Shown one piece after another: positions 1 through 8,425 of a DNA stretch of 32,395 nt (its first letter is position 1; each line of letters starts with the position of its first letter). The position numbers were made by a program, and so were the translations under genes. Source of the DNA: JAQGMV01 sp035525455 (GTDB taxonomy: Bacteria; Pseudomonadota; Gammaproteobacteria; Burkholderiales; SG8-41). The notes beneath the pieces are model-generated. The model ran no database searches and was not told where the DNA came from. It saw only the letters and a program-made list of their open reading frames with translations. The DNA lies in assembly GCA_035525455.1 (NCBI GenBank), contig DATLEF010000041.1:1-32395 (forward strand), read 5' to 3'.

Positions 1-595
1 CGCCGATCAGCGCATTTACGAGCGTAGATTTACCGACGTTCGGCCGGCCGACGACCGCGATGCGCGGCTGGGTCGACTGCTCTTCGCGCGCTTCGTGTGC
101 TTCGGGAAAATCGGCGAGCGCAAAATCGATGAGATCGCTAACGTTCTCGCCGTGCGAGGCCGAGATGGTCAGTGGATCGCCGAGGCCGAGCGCGTAAAAT
201 TCGGCCGCGGCGTCTTCGGGACGCATGCCTTCCGCCTTGTTCACGACAATGCGGATGCGCCGGCCGCTCTTACGCAATTCAGTCGCAATCACCCGGTCCT
301 GCGCCGTCAGCCCTGCGCGCGCGTCGACCAGGAAAAGTATGACATCGGCCTCGTCGACCGCCTGGCGGGTCTGGCGCGCCATCTCGTGATAGATGCCTTC
401 GGTCGCGACAGGCTCGAACCCGCCGGTGTCGACAACGAGATGTGGTTTCGGTCCGATGCGCCCGCGGCCGTAATGGCGATCACGCGTAAGGCCCGGCACG
501 TCGGCAACGATGGCGTCGCGGCTGCGAGTGAGGCGGTTGAAAAGCGTCGACTTGCCGACATTGGGCCGGCCGACGATGACGACGATCGGCAGCAT
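1..595 (-). CDS. der: GTPase Der (EngA), N-terminal part, truncated by window edge
   Basis: Der is a tandem-domain GTPase needed for 50S ribosomal subunit maturation. The visible 198 codons start at the ATG at 595 and run off the left edge. The first G domain is complete: P-loop GRPNVGKST within the first 20 residues, a TRD switch, DTGG (G3) and NKAEG (G4). The second G domain has just begun at the edge and shows its own GRPNVGKST, so both GTPase modules are present. The second domain's remainder and the KH-like C-terminus lie outside. The start is only a few bases after the bamB stop codon (598-600), so der is very probably co-translated as the last visible gene of the ndk-to-der run. Seeing two P-loops 160-170 residues apart makes any other Era/Obg-type GTPase unlikely. 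Confidence 0.96.
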   Translation of the reverse strand, partial: MLPIVVIVGRPNVGKSTLFNRLTRSRDAIVADVPGLTRDRHYGRGRIGPKPHLVVDTGGFEPVATEGIYHEMARQTRQAVDEADVILFLVDARAGLTAQDRVIATELRKSGRRIRIVVNKAEGMRPEDAAAEFYALGLGDPLTISASHGENVSDLIDFALADFPEAHEAREEQSTQPRIAVVGRPNVGKSTLVNALIG

Positions 596-597
596 TG

Positions 598-1821
598 CTA
601 TTGCACAGCAATAGCGAAAACTCCGCCGTTACGTGTCTGTACGAGGATCGCTTTGTCGTCGAGCGCAACGGGTTGCGCTCCAATGGCGCTTCCATCCGTC
701 GCAAGACGCGCAGCGAACGAGCCGTCTTCGCGCGAGATAAAGTGAACATAGCCTTCGAAGTCGCCGACGATCACGAAGCGGCCGAAGGCGAGCGGTGCGC
801 TCACGCCGCGTCCGAAGAGCTTGTCCTGTTTCCACAGGCTCGCGCCGTTGGATTTATCGAGCGCGACTACGGCGTTCTTGTCGTCCGTGATGTAAGACCC
901 CCTGTGGTCGGCATCCATGCCGGCTATGCTCGACACGTCGCGCGCCCAGATCGTCGCGCCGCTTTGCGCATCGAAACAGGCCACGCGCCCTTGGTACGCA
1001 ACGGCGCACACGCGATCGCCTTCAACGACGGGCAGCCCCATCACATCGGCGACGCGCTCGAGCTCGGTCGTTCCGCGCGGCACGGCCACTACGCTGTCCC
1101 AGCCGACCGTGCCGGTGGCCGCAGCGAGCGCCACCAACCGGCCGCCGGGAAAACCCGCAAAAATCGCTCCGCGCTCGAGCACTACACCGCTATGGCTGCG
1201 CAACGACAATGCAGGGGTCGCGCGCTGGTACAGCCAGCGGCGTTTGCCGTCGAGCGCCTCCAGACCATAAATTCGTCCATCCCCGGTGCGCGCGACCACC
1301 AGCGGGCCTTCGACGGCGGGGGGAGCAATCACCTCCCCGGCGAGCTGAGCTTTCCACAGCTGCTTGCCGCTCGGATCGAACGCAAGAACCTCACCTCTCG
1401 CGGTGCCCACGACGATCAGCGTCCCGCTCGCTGCGACACCCGCTGAAAGACGCGGCGCATTGAACCGCGACACGGCTTTGCCGCTTTGCCTGTCGAAGCC
1501 GACGATCTGGCCCGCCGCACCCGTCGCATACACGACCTCGCCGGTTACCGCCGGGAAAAAGATCGACTTCTCTGCCGGACCGACATTGCCCTGCCATGCG
1601 ATACGCGCCTCGGCCGTGGCCTTGAATGCCACCAGCGGCGCGGGCTTGGTCGTAGGACGGCTGCCGAACCAGCGGTCGTACACGTTGCCGACCGTCGAAC
1701 AGCCGGCCAACAGGACCAACAACGCGCCGAGCAGGCAGCAACGCTGCGGGTGTGCGCGCAAGAAGTCGCCTGAGTGCCTTTCGGCGCCAGGCAGGCTGTA
1801 ACGGGTATCGCCGGGTCTCAT
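598..1821 (-). CDS. bamB: Outer membrane assembly lipoprotein BamB
   Basis: BamB is the eight-bladed beta-propeller lipoprotein of the BAM complex, which inserts beta-barrel proteins into the outer membrane. The 407-aa product has a hydrophobic leader ending in the lipobox LLAGC (lipidated Cys about residue 41). It then has repeated PQQ-type propeller blades recognisable by recurring G-x-(V/I/L)-(Y/F)-A-(L/F/V)-D and W-K/W-A signatures, e.g. LAFDPSGKQLW and ACFDAQSGATIW. The leader before the hydrophobic stretch is long (about 28 residues), so a later start is possible, but the chosen ATG overlaps the upstream yfgM stop by four bases (ATGA), which favours translational coupling. The neighbours yfgM upstream and der downstream are the classic bamB context. 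Family assignment is secure; the exact start is less so. Confidence 0.95.
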   Translation of the reverse strand: MRPGDTRYSLPGAERHSGDFLRAHPQRCCLLGALLVLLAGCSTVGNVYDRWFGSRPTTKPAPLVAFKATAEARIAWQGNVGPAEKSIFFPAVTGEVVYATGAAGQIVGFDRQSGKAVSRFNAPRLSAGVAASGTLIVVGTARGEVLAFDPSGKQLWKAQLAGEVIAPPAVEGPLVVARTGDGRIYGLEALDGKRRWLYQRATPALSLRSHSGVVLERGAIFAGFPGGRLVALAAATGTVGWDSVVAVPRGTTELERVADVMGLPVVEGDRVCAVAYQGRVACFDAQSGATIWARDVSSIAGMDADHRGSYITDDKNAVVALDKSNGASLWKQDKLFGRGVSAPLAFGRFVIVGDFEGYVHFISREDGSFAARLATDGSAIGAQPVALDDKAILVQTRNGGVFAIAVQ

Positions 1822-2453
1822 TTCGCTTCACCTAAGGCGTCGAGCTTCACTTCGATCACGCGCCGGTACGGACTGTTCGCATCGATTTTCTCGAGCGCAA
1901 GCTGGTATGCGGCGCGCGCGTCCGGAGCTTTGCCCTGCTCGGCCAGCACGTCGCCTCTGAGATCTGCGTAGAGCGGCGCATACGTGTCGGTCGTCTTCGT
2001 GGACAGAAGCTTCAACGCTTCGTCGTATTTTTTTTCGTCGAGCAGAACGCCGGCCAGACGCAGACGTGAGACGTCGCGCATTTCGTCCTGCTTGGCTTTG
2101 TCCGCGGCCCATTGCAGATTTTTCTTCGCTTCCTCCATCTCTCCGGTCGTATAGCTTGCCTTGGCCGCGGCCAGGGCAGCCATGGCGGCGTAAGGCGTGG
2201 CGCTGTACTTATCGATGATCTGAGCGGCGATGTCGCGCACGCGCTTCGCTTCGTTGTTGCGCTCCGCCTGATCGAGCTGGCTGAAAAGAGTCGCCGCGCG
2301 TTCGGCCTGCTGCACCCGGTAATAACGCCAGCCCTGAAAGGCCCCGATCGTGATGAGACAGGCGATCGCAGCCAGCATCACCAGATTGCCATATTGATTC
2401 CACCAGGCTTTGATCGCATCGATCTGTTCCTGTTCTTCCAAGTCATAAGCCAT
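1818..2453 (-). CDS. yfgM: YfgM-family periplasmic TPR protein (ancillary SecYEG chaperone partner)
   Basis: This 211-aa protein has a short acidic cytoplasmic N-terminus (DLEEQEQIDAIKAWW), one transmembrane segment at about residues 24-42, and an alpha-helical TPR-like periplasmic domain (TPR_21 family) to the C-terminus. The WWxQYG motif just before the membrane helix is typical of YfgM. In E. coli YfgM binds the SecYEG translocon together with PpiD and helps hand over periplasmic substrates; that role is inferred from family membership, not seen here. It lies 22 bases downstream of hisS and overlaps bamB by four bases, the conserved hisS-yfgM-bamB order. Confidence 0.93.
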   Translation of the reverse strand: MAYDLEEQEQIDAIKAWWNQYGNLVMLAAIACLITIGAFQGWRYYRVQQAERAATLFSQLDQAERNNEAKRVRDIAAQIIDKYSATPYAAMAALAAAKASYTTGEMEEAKKNLQWAADKAKQDEMRDVSRLRLAGVLLDEKKYDEALKLLSTKTTDTYAPLYADLRGDVLAEQGKAPDARAAYQLALEKIDANSPYRRVIEVKLDALGEAK

Positions 2454-2475
2454 ATCTATCGCCTCGATCCGTCAT

Positions 2476-3735
2476 TCACGCGCCGCGTATGCGCTCGACC
2501 GCAGCTGTAAGCGCAAGCCGGGTCTGCTGAGCTTCCTCACGCAAAGGTTTCAGTGTCAACTCGTCCGTGCCTGCTTCGTCATCACCGACAATAACGGCGT
2601 AACGCGCGCCGCTCGCATCGGCTTTTTTCATCTGCGCTTTGAAGCTGCCGCCGCCGCAATGCAGCGCGACGCTCAAACCCGCGTCCCGCAGGCGCTCTGC
2701 GACCGCCGCGCCGTATTTCAATGCACTCTCGCCCTGCCGTACCAGATAGACGTCCGGTGCCGTATGCGCCAGCGTCTCGACGCTCATGAGCGCAAGCAAC
2801 CGCTCCACGCCCATCGCATAACCACACGCGGGCGCGGGTTTGCCGCCGATCTGCTCGACCAGTCCGTCGTAGCGCCCGCCTGCGCATACTGTTCCCTGCG
2901 CACCCAGACGGTCGGTCGTCCATTCGAATACCGTGCGGTTGTAATAGTCGAGCCCGCGCACCAGACGCTCGTTCATGCGAAACGTAACGCCTGCGGCGCG
3001 CAGGCCCGACTGCACCGCTTCGAAGTGCTGTCCCGATTCGTCGTCGAGATCGTCGATAAGGCGCGGCGCATCGCTCAAGAGCTTCTGCATGCTCGGATTC
3101 TTGCTGTCGAGGACGCGCAGCGGGTTGCTCGTGAGGCGCCGCTGCGAATCGAGGTCGAGCGCGTCATGGTTCTGCTCGAGGAAGCGCACCAGGCGCATGC
3201 GATAGCGCGCGCGCGCATCCGCGCTCCCGAGGGTGTTCAGCTCGAGGTTGATTTCACTCAGGCCGAGCAGACGCCACAGCCGCGCGCACATGACGATGTG
3301 CTCGATGTCGATATCGGGACCCGCAAATGCGAGCCCTTCGACACCGAACTGATGAAATTGCCGGTAGCGCCCTTTCTGGGGCCGTTCGTGTCTGAACATC
3401 GGACCGCTGTACCATAGTCGCTGCGGCCCGCCATACAGCAGGTTGTGCTCGATCGCTGCGCGCACGCACGAGGCCGTGCCCTCGGGACGCAAAGTGAGGC
3501 TCTCCCCGTTCAGCTCGTCGACGAAGGTGTACATCTCCTTTTCGACGATGTCGGTCACCTCCCCGATCGAGCGCACGAAAAGCTCGGTTCGCTCGAGTAC
3601 CGGCATCCGGATTTCCCGGTATCCGTAACTGCGAAGCCAGCTCCTCACGGTGTCTTCGAAAAACTGCCAGGACTCGGCTTCGTCCGGCAGGATGTCGTTC
3701 ATCCCGCGGACCGCTTGTATATTTCTGGTCATCAA
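2476..3735 (-). CDS. hisS: Histidyl-tRNA synthetase
   Basis: A class II aminoacyl-tRNA synthetase that charges tRNA-His. Length (419 aa) is normal for bacterial HisRS. Class II motif 2 is seen as FRHERPQKGRYRQFHQFG near residue 113. The histidine-specific loop LVRGLDYYNRTVFEW lies near residue 258, and motif 3 is GYAMGVERLL near 305. The N-terminal AVRGMNDILPDE is a HisRS hallmark. The C-terminal anticodon-binding domain (from about 325) contains VYLVRQGESA and the GGGSFKAQMKKADASGA segment. The gene follows ispG by 18 bases in the same direction and is followed by yfgM, a standard arrangement. Confidence 0.98.
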   Translation of the reverse strand: MMTRNIQAVRGMNDILPDEAESWQFFEDTVRSWLRSYGYREIRMPVLERTELFVRSIGEVTDIVEKEMYTFVDELNGESLTLRPEGTASCVRAAIEHNLLYGGPQRLWYSGPMFRHERPQKGRYRQFHQFGVEGLAFAGPDIDIEHIVMCARLWRLLGLSEINLELNTLGSADARARYRMRLVRFLEQNHDALDLDSQRRLTSNPLRVLDSKNPSMQKLLSDAPRLIDDLDDESGQHFEAVQSGLRAAGVTFRMNERLVRGLDYYNRTVFEWTTDRLGAQGTVCAGGRYDGLVEQIGGKPAPACGYAMGVERLLALMSVETLAHTAPDVYLVRQGESALKYGAAVAERLRDAGLSVALHCGGGSFKAQMKKADASGARYAVIVGDDEAGTDELTLKPLREEAQQTRLALTAAVERIRGA

Positions 3736-3753
3736 AAAGGTGCAGCGCTTCTT

Positions 3754-5037
3754 TTAGCTGCTGGCCGACATGGATACTTCGGCTTTGTCGCCGGCCAACG
3801 CAGCATCGGTGTATTTTTCCTGCACGTAACGCTCTACGATGCGCTGGAATTCGCCTGCGATATTGTCGCCCTTGAGGGTGACGGTCTTGACCCCGTCGAC
3901 GAACACGGGGGCTACCGGGTTCTCACCGGACCCCGGCAAGCTGATGCCAATGTTGGCGTGCTTGCTCTCGCCGGGGCCATTCACGACGCAGCCCATCACT
4001 GCCACGTTCATGTTCTCGACGCCGGGATAGCGCGTGCGCCACAGAGGCATCTGTGCGCGCAGATAGCTTTGTATGCTTTCGGCGAGCTCCTGGAAATACG
4101 TGCTCGTCGTTCGACCGCAGCCCGGACAGGCAATCACCATGGGCGCAAACGACCGCAGGCCCATGGTCTGCAGAATTTCCTGGGCGACGAGGACTTCTTT
4201 CGTGCGGTCGCCGCCCGGCTCCGGTGTGAGCGACACGCGTATCGTGTCGCCGATGCCTTCCTGCAACAGAACCCCCATCGCCGCAGTCGACGCGACGATG
4301 CCTTTCGATCCCATTCCCGCTTCGGTGAGTCCCAGGTGCAGCGGATAATCGCAGCTTGCAGCGAGATCGCGATAGACCGCAATCAGATCCTGCACGCCGC
4401 TCACTTTGCACGAGAGCACGATGCGCTCGTGAGGCAGGCCCAGCGCTTCGGCGTGCTTCGCACTCTCGAGCGCCGATGCGACGAGCGCGCGGCGGGTCAC
4501 GACTGCAGCGTCCTGCGGCTCAGCGCTGCGCGCATTGTCGTCCATCAGCCGTGCGAGGAGCTCCGGATCGAGACTGCCCCAATTCACGCCGATGCGCACG
4601 GGCTTCACAAAGCGGCACGCGAATTCGATCATGGTCGCGAACTGATCGTCGCGCTTCGCGCCGCGGCCGACGTTACCGGGATTGATACGCAGCTTCGCCA
4701 GCGCTTCGGCACAGGCCGGGTGTTGCGTGAGGAGTCGGTGCCCGTTGAAGTGGAAATCGCCGACGAGCGGTACGTTCACGCCCAGCTGGTCGAGACGCTC
4801 CCGAATATGAGGCACGGCTGCCGCGGCGTCGGAATCGTTCACGGTTACGCGCACGATTTCGGAACCCGCCCGTGCGAGCGCAGCCGCCTGCTGCACCGTT
4901 GCCTCAATATCCGCGGTATCGGTGTTCGTCATCGACTGCACGACGATAGGCGCAGCCCCGCCGATTTCGACATGAGCGATGCGCGTGCTGGTACTGTGGC
5001 GTCGCGGCGCCGGCCCGTGTGCAGGAAGACACTTCAT
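3754..5037 (-). CDS. ispG: 4-hydroxy-3-methylbut-2-en-1-yl diphosphate synthase (flavodoxin/ferredoxin)
   Basis: IspG (GcpE) is the sixth-step enzyme of the non-mevalonate (MEP) isoprenoid pathway; it converts MEcPP to HMBPP using a [4Fe-4S] cluster. The 427-aa protein shows the TIM-barrel N-terminal part (VQSMTNTDTADIEATV; RINPGNVG). It also has the cluster ligands C304-x-x-C307 (ACPGCGRT) and C350 in GCVVNGPGE, where E357 is the usual fourth ligand. The HLGLTEAG motif lies near residue 234. All ligands are intact. The start ATG overlaps the rodZ stop by four bases (ATGA), and hisS follows after 18 bases. Confidence 0.98.
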   Translation of the reverse strand: MKCLPAHGPAPRRHSTSTRIAHVEIGGAAPIVVQSMTNTDTADIEATVQQAAALARAGSEIVRVTVNDSDAAAAVPHIRERLDQLGVNVPLVGDFHFNGHRLLTQHPACAEALAKLRINPGNVGRGAKRDDQFATMIEFACRFVKPVRIGVNWGSLDPELLARLMDDNARSAEPQDAAVVTRRALVASALESAKHAEALGLPHERIVLSCKVSGVQDLIAVYRDLAASCDYPLHLGLTEAGMGSKGIVASTAAMGVLLQEGIGDTIRVSLTPEPGGDRTKEVLVAQEILQTMGLRSFAPMVIACPGCGRTTSTYFQELAESIQSYLRAQMPLWRTRYPGVENMNVAVMGCVVNGPGESKHANIGISLPGSGENPVAPVFVDGVKTVTLKGDNIAGEFQRIVERYVQEKYTDAALAGDKAEVSMSASS

Positions 5038-5894
5038 TGCAGCGTCAGCCGCGCAACCGACACGGCGATGTGAGGCGCGAGATCGACCGGCTGCTCGTCG
5101 TAGTTCAATTGCACGCCGCGCGCATTGCCGATCACGAGCTTGAACGGCGGCATGCCGCGCACGCGCTCTTCATTGCCGGCGCGATTCAATTTGGAAAAAA
5201 TGACCTTGCCGTCGCGATCGCGTATTTCGACCCACGACTCGCCTTCGAACCGGAAAGCGAGTTCGCGCTCTCCAGGAATTGCGGTTTTGGCAGGCTCCGC
5301 GCCGGGAGGCTCCGACAAAGAGCTCGGAACGCTCGTTTGCGTGCTCGTGCCGATCGAAGCTTCGGGCACGGACGGCAGCGGGCTCGACGGCACTGCGCCC
5401 GCAGCACCGACCGGCGGCGCGGGCGAAGGCGCCCCGGGCGTCGGAGGCGCGACGGCGCTCACGCCTTCCTCCCGGGGTGCGGGCCGCGACCCATCGTTGA
5501 ATCCGAATTCGTACACCGCGAGCGCCCCGACTATCGTGATCGCGGTGAATCCTGCGTACAGCGGCCAGCGCACGGGCTCGCCGTGCGGCATCACGACCTC
5601 AGGCGACGGCGGCGGCTCCACCCTCACTTTCGGCTGAGGCATTTCTTCTTCGATGCTCTTTAACAGAGGCTGCGCATCGAGGCCCAGAAACTTGGCGTAA
5701 TTTCGCAGAAATCCACGCACGAACACACGACCGGGCAGCCGCTCGTACGCGCCTTCTTCCAGCGCTTCGACCTGAGCAGGCGAAATTTTCAGGTAGCGTG
5801 CGACGTCGTACACGCTGAGATTGAGCTCTTCGCGTGTGGCCGCGAGCACGGCACCCGCGGAAGTTTCGCTTCTCGCAAACCCGGTTTCGCTCAT
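5034..5894 (-). CDS. rodZ: RodZ-like cytoskeletal/cell-shape protein
   Basis: RodZ links MreB filaments to the cell-wall elongation machinery. The 286-aa product has the expected three parts. A cytoplasmic helix-turn-helix of the XRE/HTH_25 type spans about 15-85, including the hallmark YERLPGRVFVRGFLRNYAK. One transmembrane helix lies at about 110-130. A Pro/Ala/Ser-rich periplasmic linker (140-200) leads to a C-terminal DUF4115 beta domain containing SWVEIRDRDGKVIFS. The gene overlaps both neighbours (pilW upstream, ispG downstream) by four bases, so it is embedded in the operon. In this position it may also affect type IV pili indirectly, but nothing in the sequence shows that. Confidence 0.93.
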   Translation of the reverse strand: MSETGFARSETSAGAVLAATREELNLSVYDVARYLKISPAQVEALEEGAYERLPGRVFVRGFLRNYAKFLGLDAQPLLKSIEEEMPQPKVRVEPPPSPEVVMPHGEPVRWPLYAGFTAITIVGALAVYEFGFNDGSRPAPREEGVSAVAPPTPGAPSPAPPVGAAGAVPSSPLPSVPEASIGTSTQTSVPSSLSEPPGAEPAKTAIPGERELAFRFEGESWVEIRDRDGKVIFSKLNRAGNEERVRGMPPFKLVIGNARGVQLNYDEQPVDLAPHIAVSVARLTLQ

Positions 5895-6676
5895 TCGTCG
5901 CGCCCGGCGAGCACCGCTTTCGCTTCCTTCGATTCGGGAAAGTTCTTGGTCAGCTGCGTGCGGTAGCTAGCCGCTGCTGCCGGGTCCCCGAGCCTGCGTT
6001 CCACGCGCATTGCGAGCCACAGAATTTCTGGATTGGGCCCGGTGAGGCGCGTGAGTCGCGTCAGATGTTCTTTGGCCTGGCCGTAGCTGCCGCGCGCATA
6101 CGCGATATCGGCAAGCTGATACAGCGCCTGCGGCTGGTTCGCTCGCACTTCCAGCGCTTTTCGAAAATAGTCTTCCGCTCCCCCGGTGTCGCCGCGCCGC
6201 CGCGCGCACAGCCCTGCATTCACGTACGATCGCTCGGGGTTCTGATAGAGCGGGTTACGCAACGCAGCCTGAAAGTATTTGATCGCTTCCTCTTCACGTT
6301 TGCGATCGCAGAGGAAACGTCCGAAATTGTTGTTGGCGTCCGAATCCAGCGGATTGATGCGCAGCGCACGCTGAAAATTCTCGTTCGCGTAGCGGTCCTC
6401 CTTCAACTCCGCGTAAATCAGCCCGGCCACGTTGTAAGCGGGGCCGTAATTCGGGTCGGAACGCAATGCTTCTTTGACTTCTTCGAGCGCGACCGACATG
6501 TTGCCCAGCTCGAAGTAACCGCCTGCAAGCTCGGTGTGCACCCGCGCACGCGTTGTCGTTTCGGTTTCCACGCCCGTTGTCGTCACCGCCGACTTGAATG
6601 CGGGCTCGCCCTGCGGCGCCGTCGAGCAGCCGCTGACGAGTGCCAGCGCAGCCAGCGCGCTCGCCGCGCGTCTCAT
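5891..6676 (-). CDS. pilW: Type IV pilus biogenesis/stability lipoprotein PilW (PilF)
   Basis: PilW/PilF is the outer-membrane pilotin that helps the PilQ secretin assemble. The 261-aa product starts with a short signal peptide ending in the lipobox VSGC (Cys about residue 17). It is followed by about six TPR repeats covering most of the chain; PNYGPAYNVAGLIY and PLDSDANNNFGRFLC fit the family pattern. The C-terminal KNFPESKEA motif is characteristic. It sits between rlmN and rodZ with four-base overlaps on both sides, the usual proteobacterial position. No other pilus genes are in the window. Confidence 0.93.
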   Translation of the reverse strand: MRRAASALAALALVSGCSTAPQGEPAFKSAVTTTGVETETTTRARVHTELAGGYFELGNMSVALEEVKEALRSDPNYGPAYNVAGLIYAELKEDRYANENFQRALRINPLDSDANNNFGRFLCDRKREEEAIKYFQAALRNPLYQNPERSYVNAGLCARRRGDTGGAEDYFRKALEVRANQPQALYQLADIAYARGSYGQAKEHLTRLTRLTGPNPEILWLAMRVERRLGDPAAAASYRTQLTKNFPESKEAKAVLAGRDE

Positions 6677-7803
6677 GCGATGCGCTCCCTGGCTCGCGCT
6701 TCTGTGTCCGCAACGCTCGCTTTAAGCGCCACGCGAGCCTGTCGACGCTGCTCCCGGCGCGTTCTGTCCTGCACTTCGCCGGCGAGCTGACCACACGCTG
6801 CATCGATGTCATCGCCACGCGTCTTGCGCACCGTGGTCGTGAGACCTGCGTTCGCGAGGACATCGCGAAAGCGCGCCACGTCCTCGATATTGGAGCGTTC
6901 GTAGCCCGACTGGGGGAACGGATTGAAGGGTATGAGGTTCACCTTGCAGGGCACGTGAGCGACCACCCGCGCGAGCTCGCGGGCGTGGCCTACGCTGTCG
7001 TTCACGCCCCTCAGCATCACGTATTCGAACGTCACGAAATCGCGCGGCGCTTTTTCGATATAACGTACGCACGCTGCAAGCAACTCGCGGATCGGATATT
7101 TGCGATTGATCGGAACGAGCTCGTTTCTCAACGTATCGTTCGGCGCGTGAAGCGAGACTGCCAGCGCGACCGGACACGCATCCCGCAGCCGATCGATCGC
7201 CGGCACCAGCCCCGATGTCGACAGCGTGACGCGCCGGCGCGAGAGCCCGTACGCGGAATCGTCGAGCATGAGCTGCATCGCGGTAACCACGTTGTCGAAA
7301 TTGGCCAAAGGCTCGCCCATGCCCATCATGACGACATTGGTAATTGCACGTGCCTCATCGTCACCGTGTCCCAGCGCGCGTTTGGCGTGCCACAGCTGAC
7401 CGATAATTTCAGCCGCGGTCAGATTGCGATTGAAGCCCTGGCGGCCGGTCGAGCAGAACGAGCACTCGAGCGCACAGCCCGCCTGCGACGATATGCACAG
7501 TGTGCCGCGCGCGCGCTCGGGTATGAACACCGTCTCGATCGCGTTGTTCGTTCCCACATCAAGCAGCCATTTGCGCGTACCGTCGTGAGCGGTGGTATCG
7601 CGCCGCACGGGCGGTGCAGCAACGCATGCCACGTGCGCAAGGCGCTCTCTGAATGCCTTGGATATATCCGTCATCGCACTGAAATCTTCGGCGCCGATCT
7701 GATGTATCCATCGCAGCAGCTGCTTCGCGCGATACGGCTTCTCGCCGAGCGCGGCGCAGAACGCCTGCAACTCATCAGGCGGGAGGCCGAGAAGATTCAC
7801 CAT
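6673..7803 (-). CDS. rlmN: Dual-specificity rRNA/tRNA adenine C2-methyltransferase RlmN
   Basis: RlmN is a radical-SAM enzyme that methylates A2503 of 23S rRNA and A37 of some tRNAs. In the 376-aa product the cluster motif CxxxCxxC is C110-C114-C117 in GCALECSFC. C103 matches the conserved Cys just upstream in the family (TLCISSQ). The second catalytic Cys, the one methylated in the ping-pong mechanism, is in GDDIDAACGQLAG near the C-terminus (about residue 338). The GMGEPLANFDNV motif near residue 211 binds SAM. All hallmark residues are intact. The gene begins 18 bases after the ndk stop codon. Confidence 0.98.
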   Translation of the reverse strand: MVNLLGLPPDELQAFCAALGEKPYRAKQLLRWIHQIGAEDFSAMTDISKAFRERLAHVACVAAPPVRRDTTAHDGTRKWLLDVGTNNAIETVFIPERARGTLCISSQAGCALECSFCSTGRQGFNRNLTAAEIIGQLWHAKRALGHGDDEARAITNVVMMGMGEPLANFDNVVTAMQLMLDDSAYGLSRRRVTLSTSGLVPAIDRLRDACPVALAVSLHAPNDTLRNELVPINRKYPIRELLAACVRYIEKAPRDFVTFEYVMLRGVNDSVGHARELARVVAHVPCKVNLIPFNPFPQSGYERSNIEDVARFRDVLANAGLTTTVRKTRGDDIDAACGQLAGEVQDRTRREQRRQARVALKASVADTEARARERIA

Positions 7804-7821
7804 AAAGATAAGCGCAGCAGC

Positions 7822-8247
7822 CTAGCGCGAACAGATGTCGAGTGCAGGAAAAAAATAGCGGATTTCGACCGCAGCGGTCTCCGCCGAGTCCGAACCGTGC
7901 ACCGCGTTGGCGTCGATACTTTGAGCAAAAGCGGCGCGAATAGTGCCCGGTGCGGCTTTTTTAGGATCGGTGGCACCCATCAGGTCGCGATTCTTCTGGA
8001 TTGCGCTGTCCCCTTCCAGCACCTGAATCATCACCGGACCGGAGGTCATGAACTCGACGAGGTCCTTGAAGAAAGGACGCTCTTTGTGTACCGCATAAAA
8101 GCCCTCAGCGTCCGCGCGCGAAAGGCGCTTCATGCGCGCGGCGACGATTTGGAGGCCGGCGCGCTCGAATCGGCTGTAGATTTCGCCAATCACGTTCTTT
8201 GCCACAGCGTCCGGTTTGATGATGGACAGAGTCCGTTCGACAGCCAT
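7822..8247 (-). CDS. ndk: Nucleoside diphosphate kinase
   Basis: Ndk transfers the gamma phosphate between nucleoside di- and triphosphates through a phosphohistidine. The 141-aa product is of standard length. It has the N-terminal ERTLSIIKPDAV, the active-site histidine H117 in NAVHGSDS, and the RAAFAQSIDANAVHGSD loop. It appears to be the first gene of the long minus-strand run. An upstream promoter-like sequence is listed separately. A ribosome binding site (AAGGGA) lies about seven bases before the ATG. Confidence 0.98.
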   Translation of the reverse strand: MAVERTLSIIKPDAVAKNVIGEIYSRFERAGLQIVAARMKRLSRADAEGFYAVHKERPFFKDLVEFMTSGPVMIQVLEGDSAIQKNRDLMGATDPKKAAPGTIRAAFAQSIDANAVHGSDSAETAAVEIRYFFPALDICSR

Positions 8248-8282
8248 TTCGGCATCCCTTCGTCACTAAAAACTAACCGGCG

Positions 8283-8311
8283 AGGATAGCACGATAAGGC
8301 GTTGAAATAAA
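8283..8311 (-). promoter_or_regulatory. Putative sigma70-type promoter for the ndk-to-der run
   Basis: Read on the minus strand, a -10-like TATCCT (8288-8283) preceded by TGC (extended -10) lies 17 bases after a weak -35-like TTTATT (8311-8306). It sits about 40 bases upstream of the ndk ATG, in the only sizeable gap upstream of that gene. The -10 element is fair and the -35 poor, so this is a pattern call only. Confidence 0.4.
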
Positions 8312-8315
8312 GCGG

Positions 8316-8337
8316 AATCGCGGCTAAAAGCGCGATT
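8316..8337 (-). terminator. Hairpin between tilS and ndk, possible terminator
   Basis: A perfect 7-bp inverted repeat (AATCGCG at 8316-8322, CGCGATT at 8331-8337) with an 8-base loop lies between the tilS stop and the ndk promoter region. On the plus strand it is followed directly by a run of T, but no plus-strand gene ends here. On the minus strand the downstream sequence is only moderately T-rich (CCGCTTTATTT). It may end tilS transcripts or simply separate the two transcription units. Confidence 0.4.
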
Positions 8338-8425
8338 TTTCAGAGGGTTAACGAGCCTGCATCAGCCGCCTTCGCAGGCGTGCGCCGCACTCTCGCCCAC
8401 GCGATACCGAGCGCGGCACTGCGCG

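Noticed and set aside
3445..5073. Long plus-strand open frame of 542 codons
   Set aside because: It lies antisense to hisS and ispG, which have complete family motifs. High GC content keeps the opposite strand open; composition is Arg/His-rich without any domain.
6640..8289. Plus-strand open frame of 549 codons
   Set aside because: Antisense to rlmN and ndk, both with intact catalytic motifs; no recognisable protein features.
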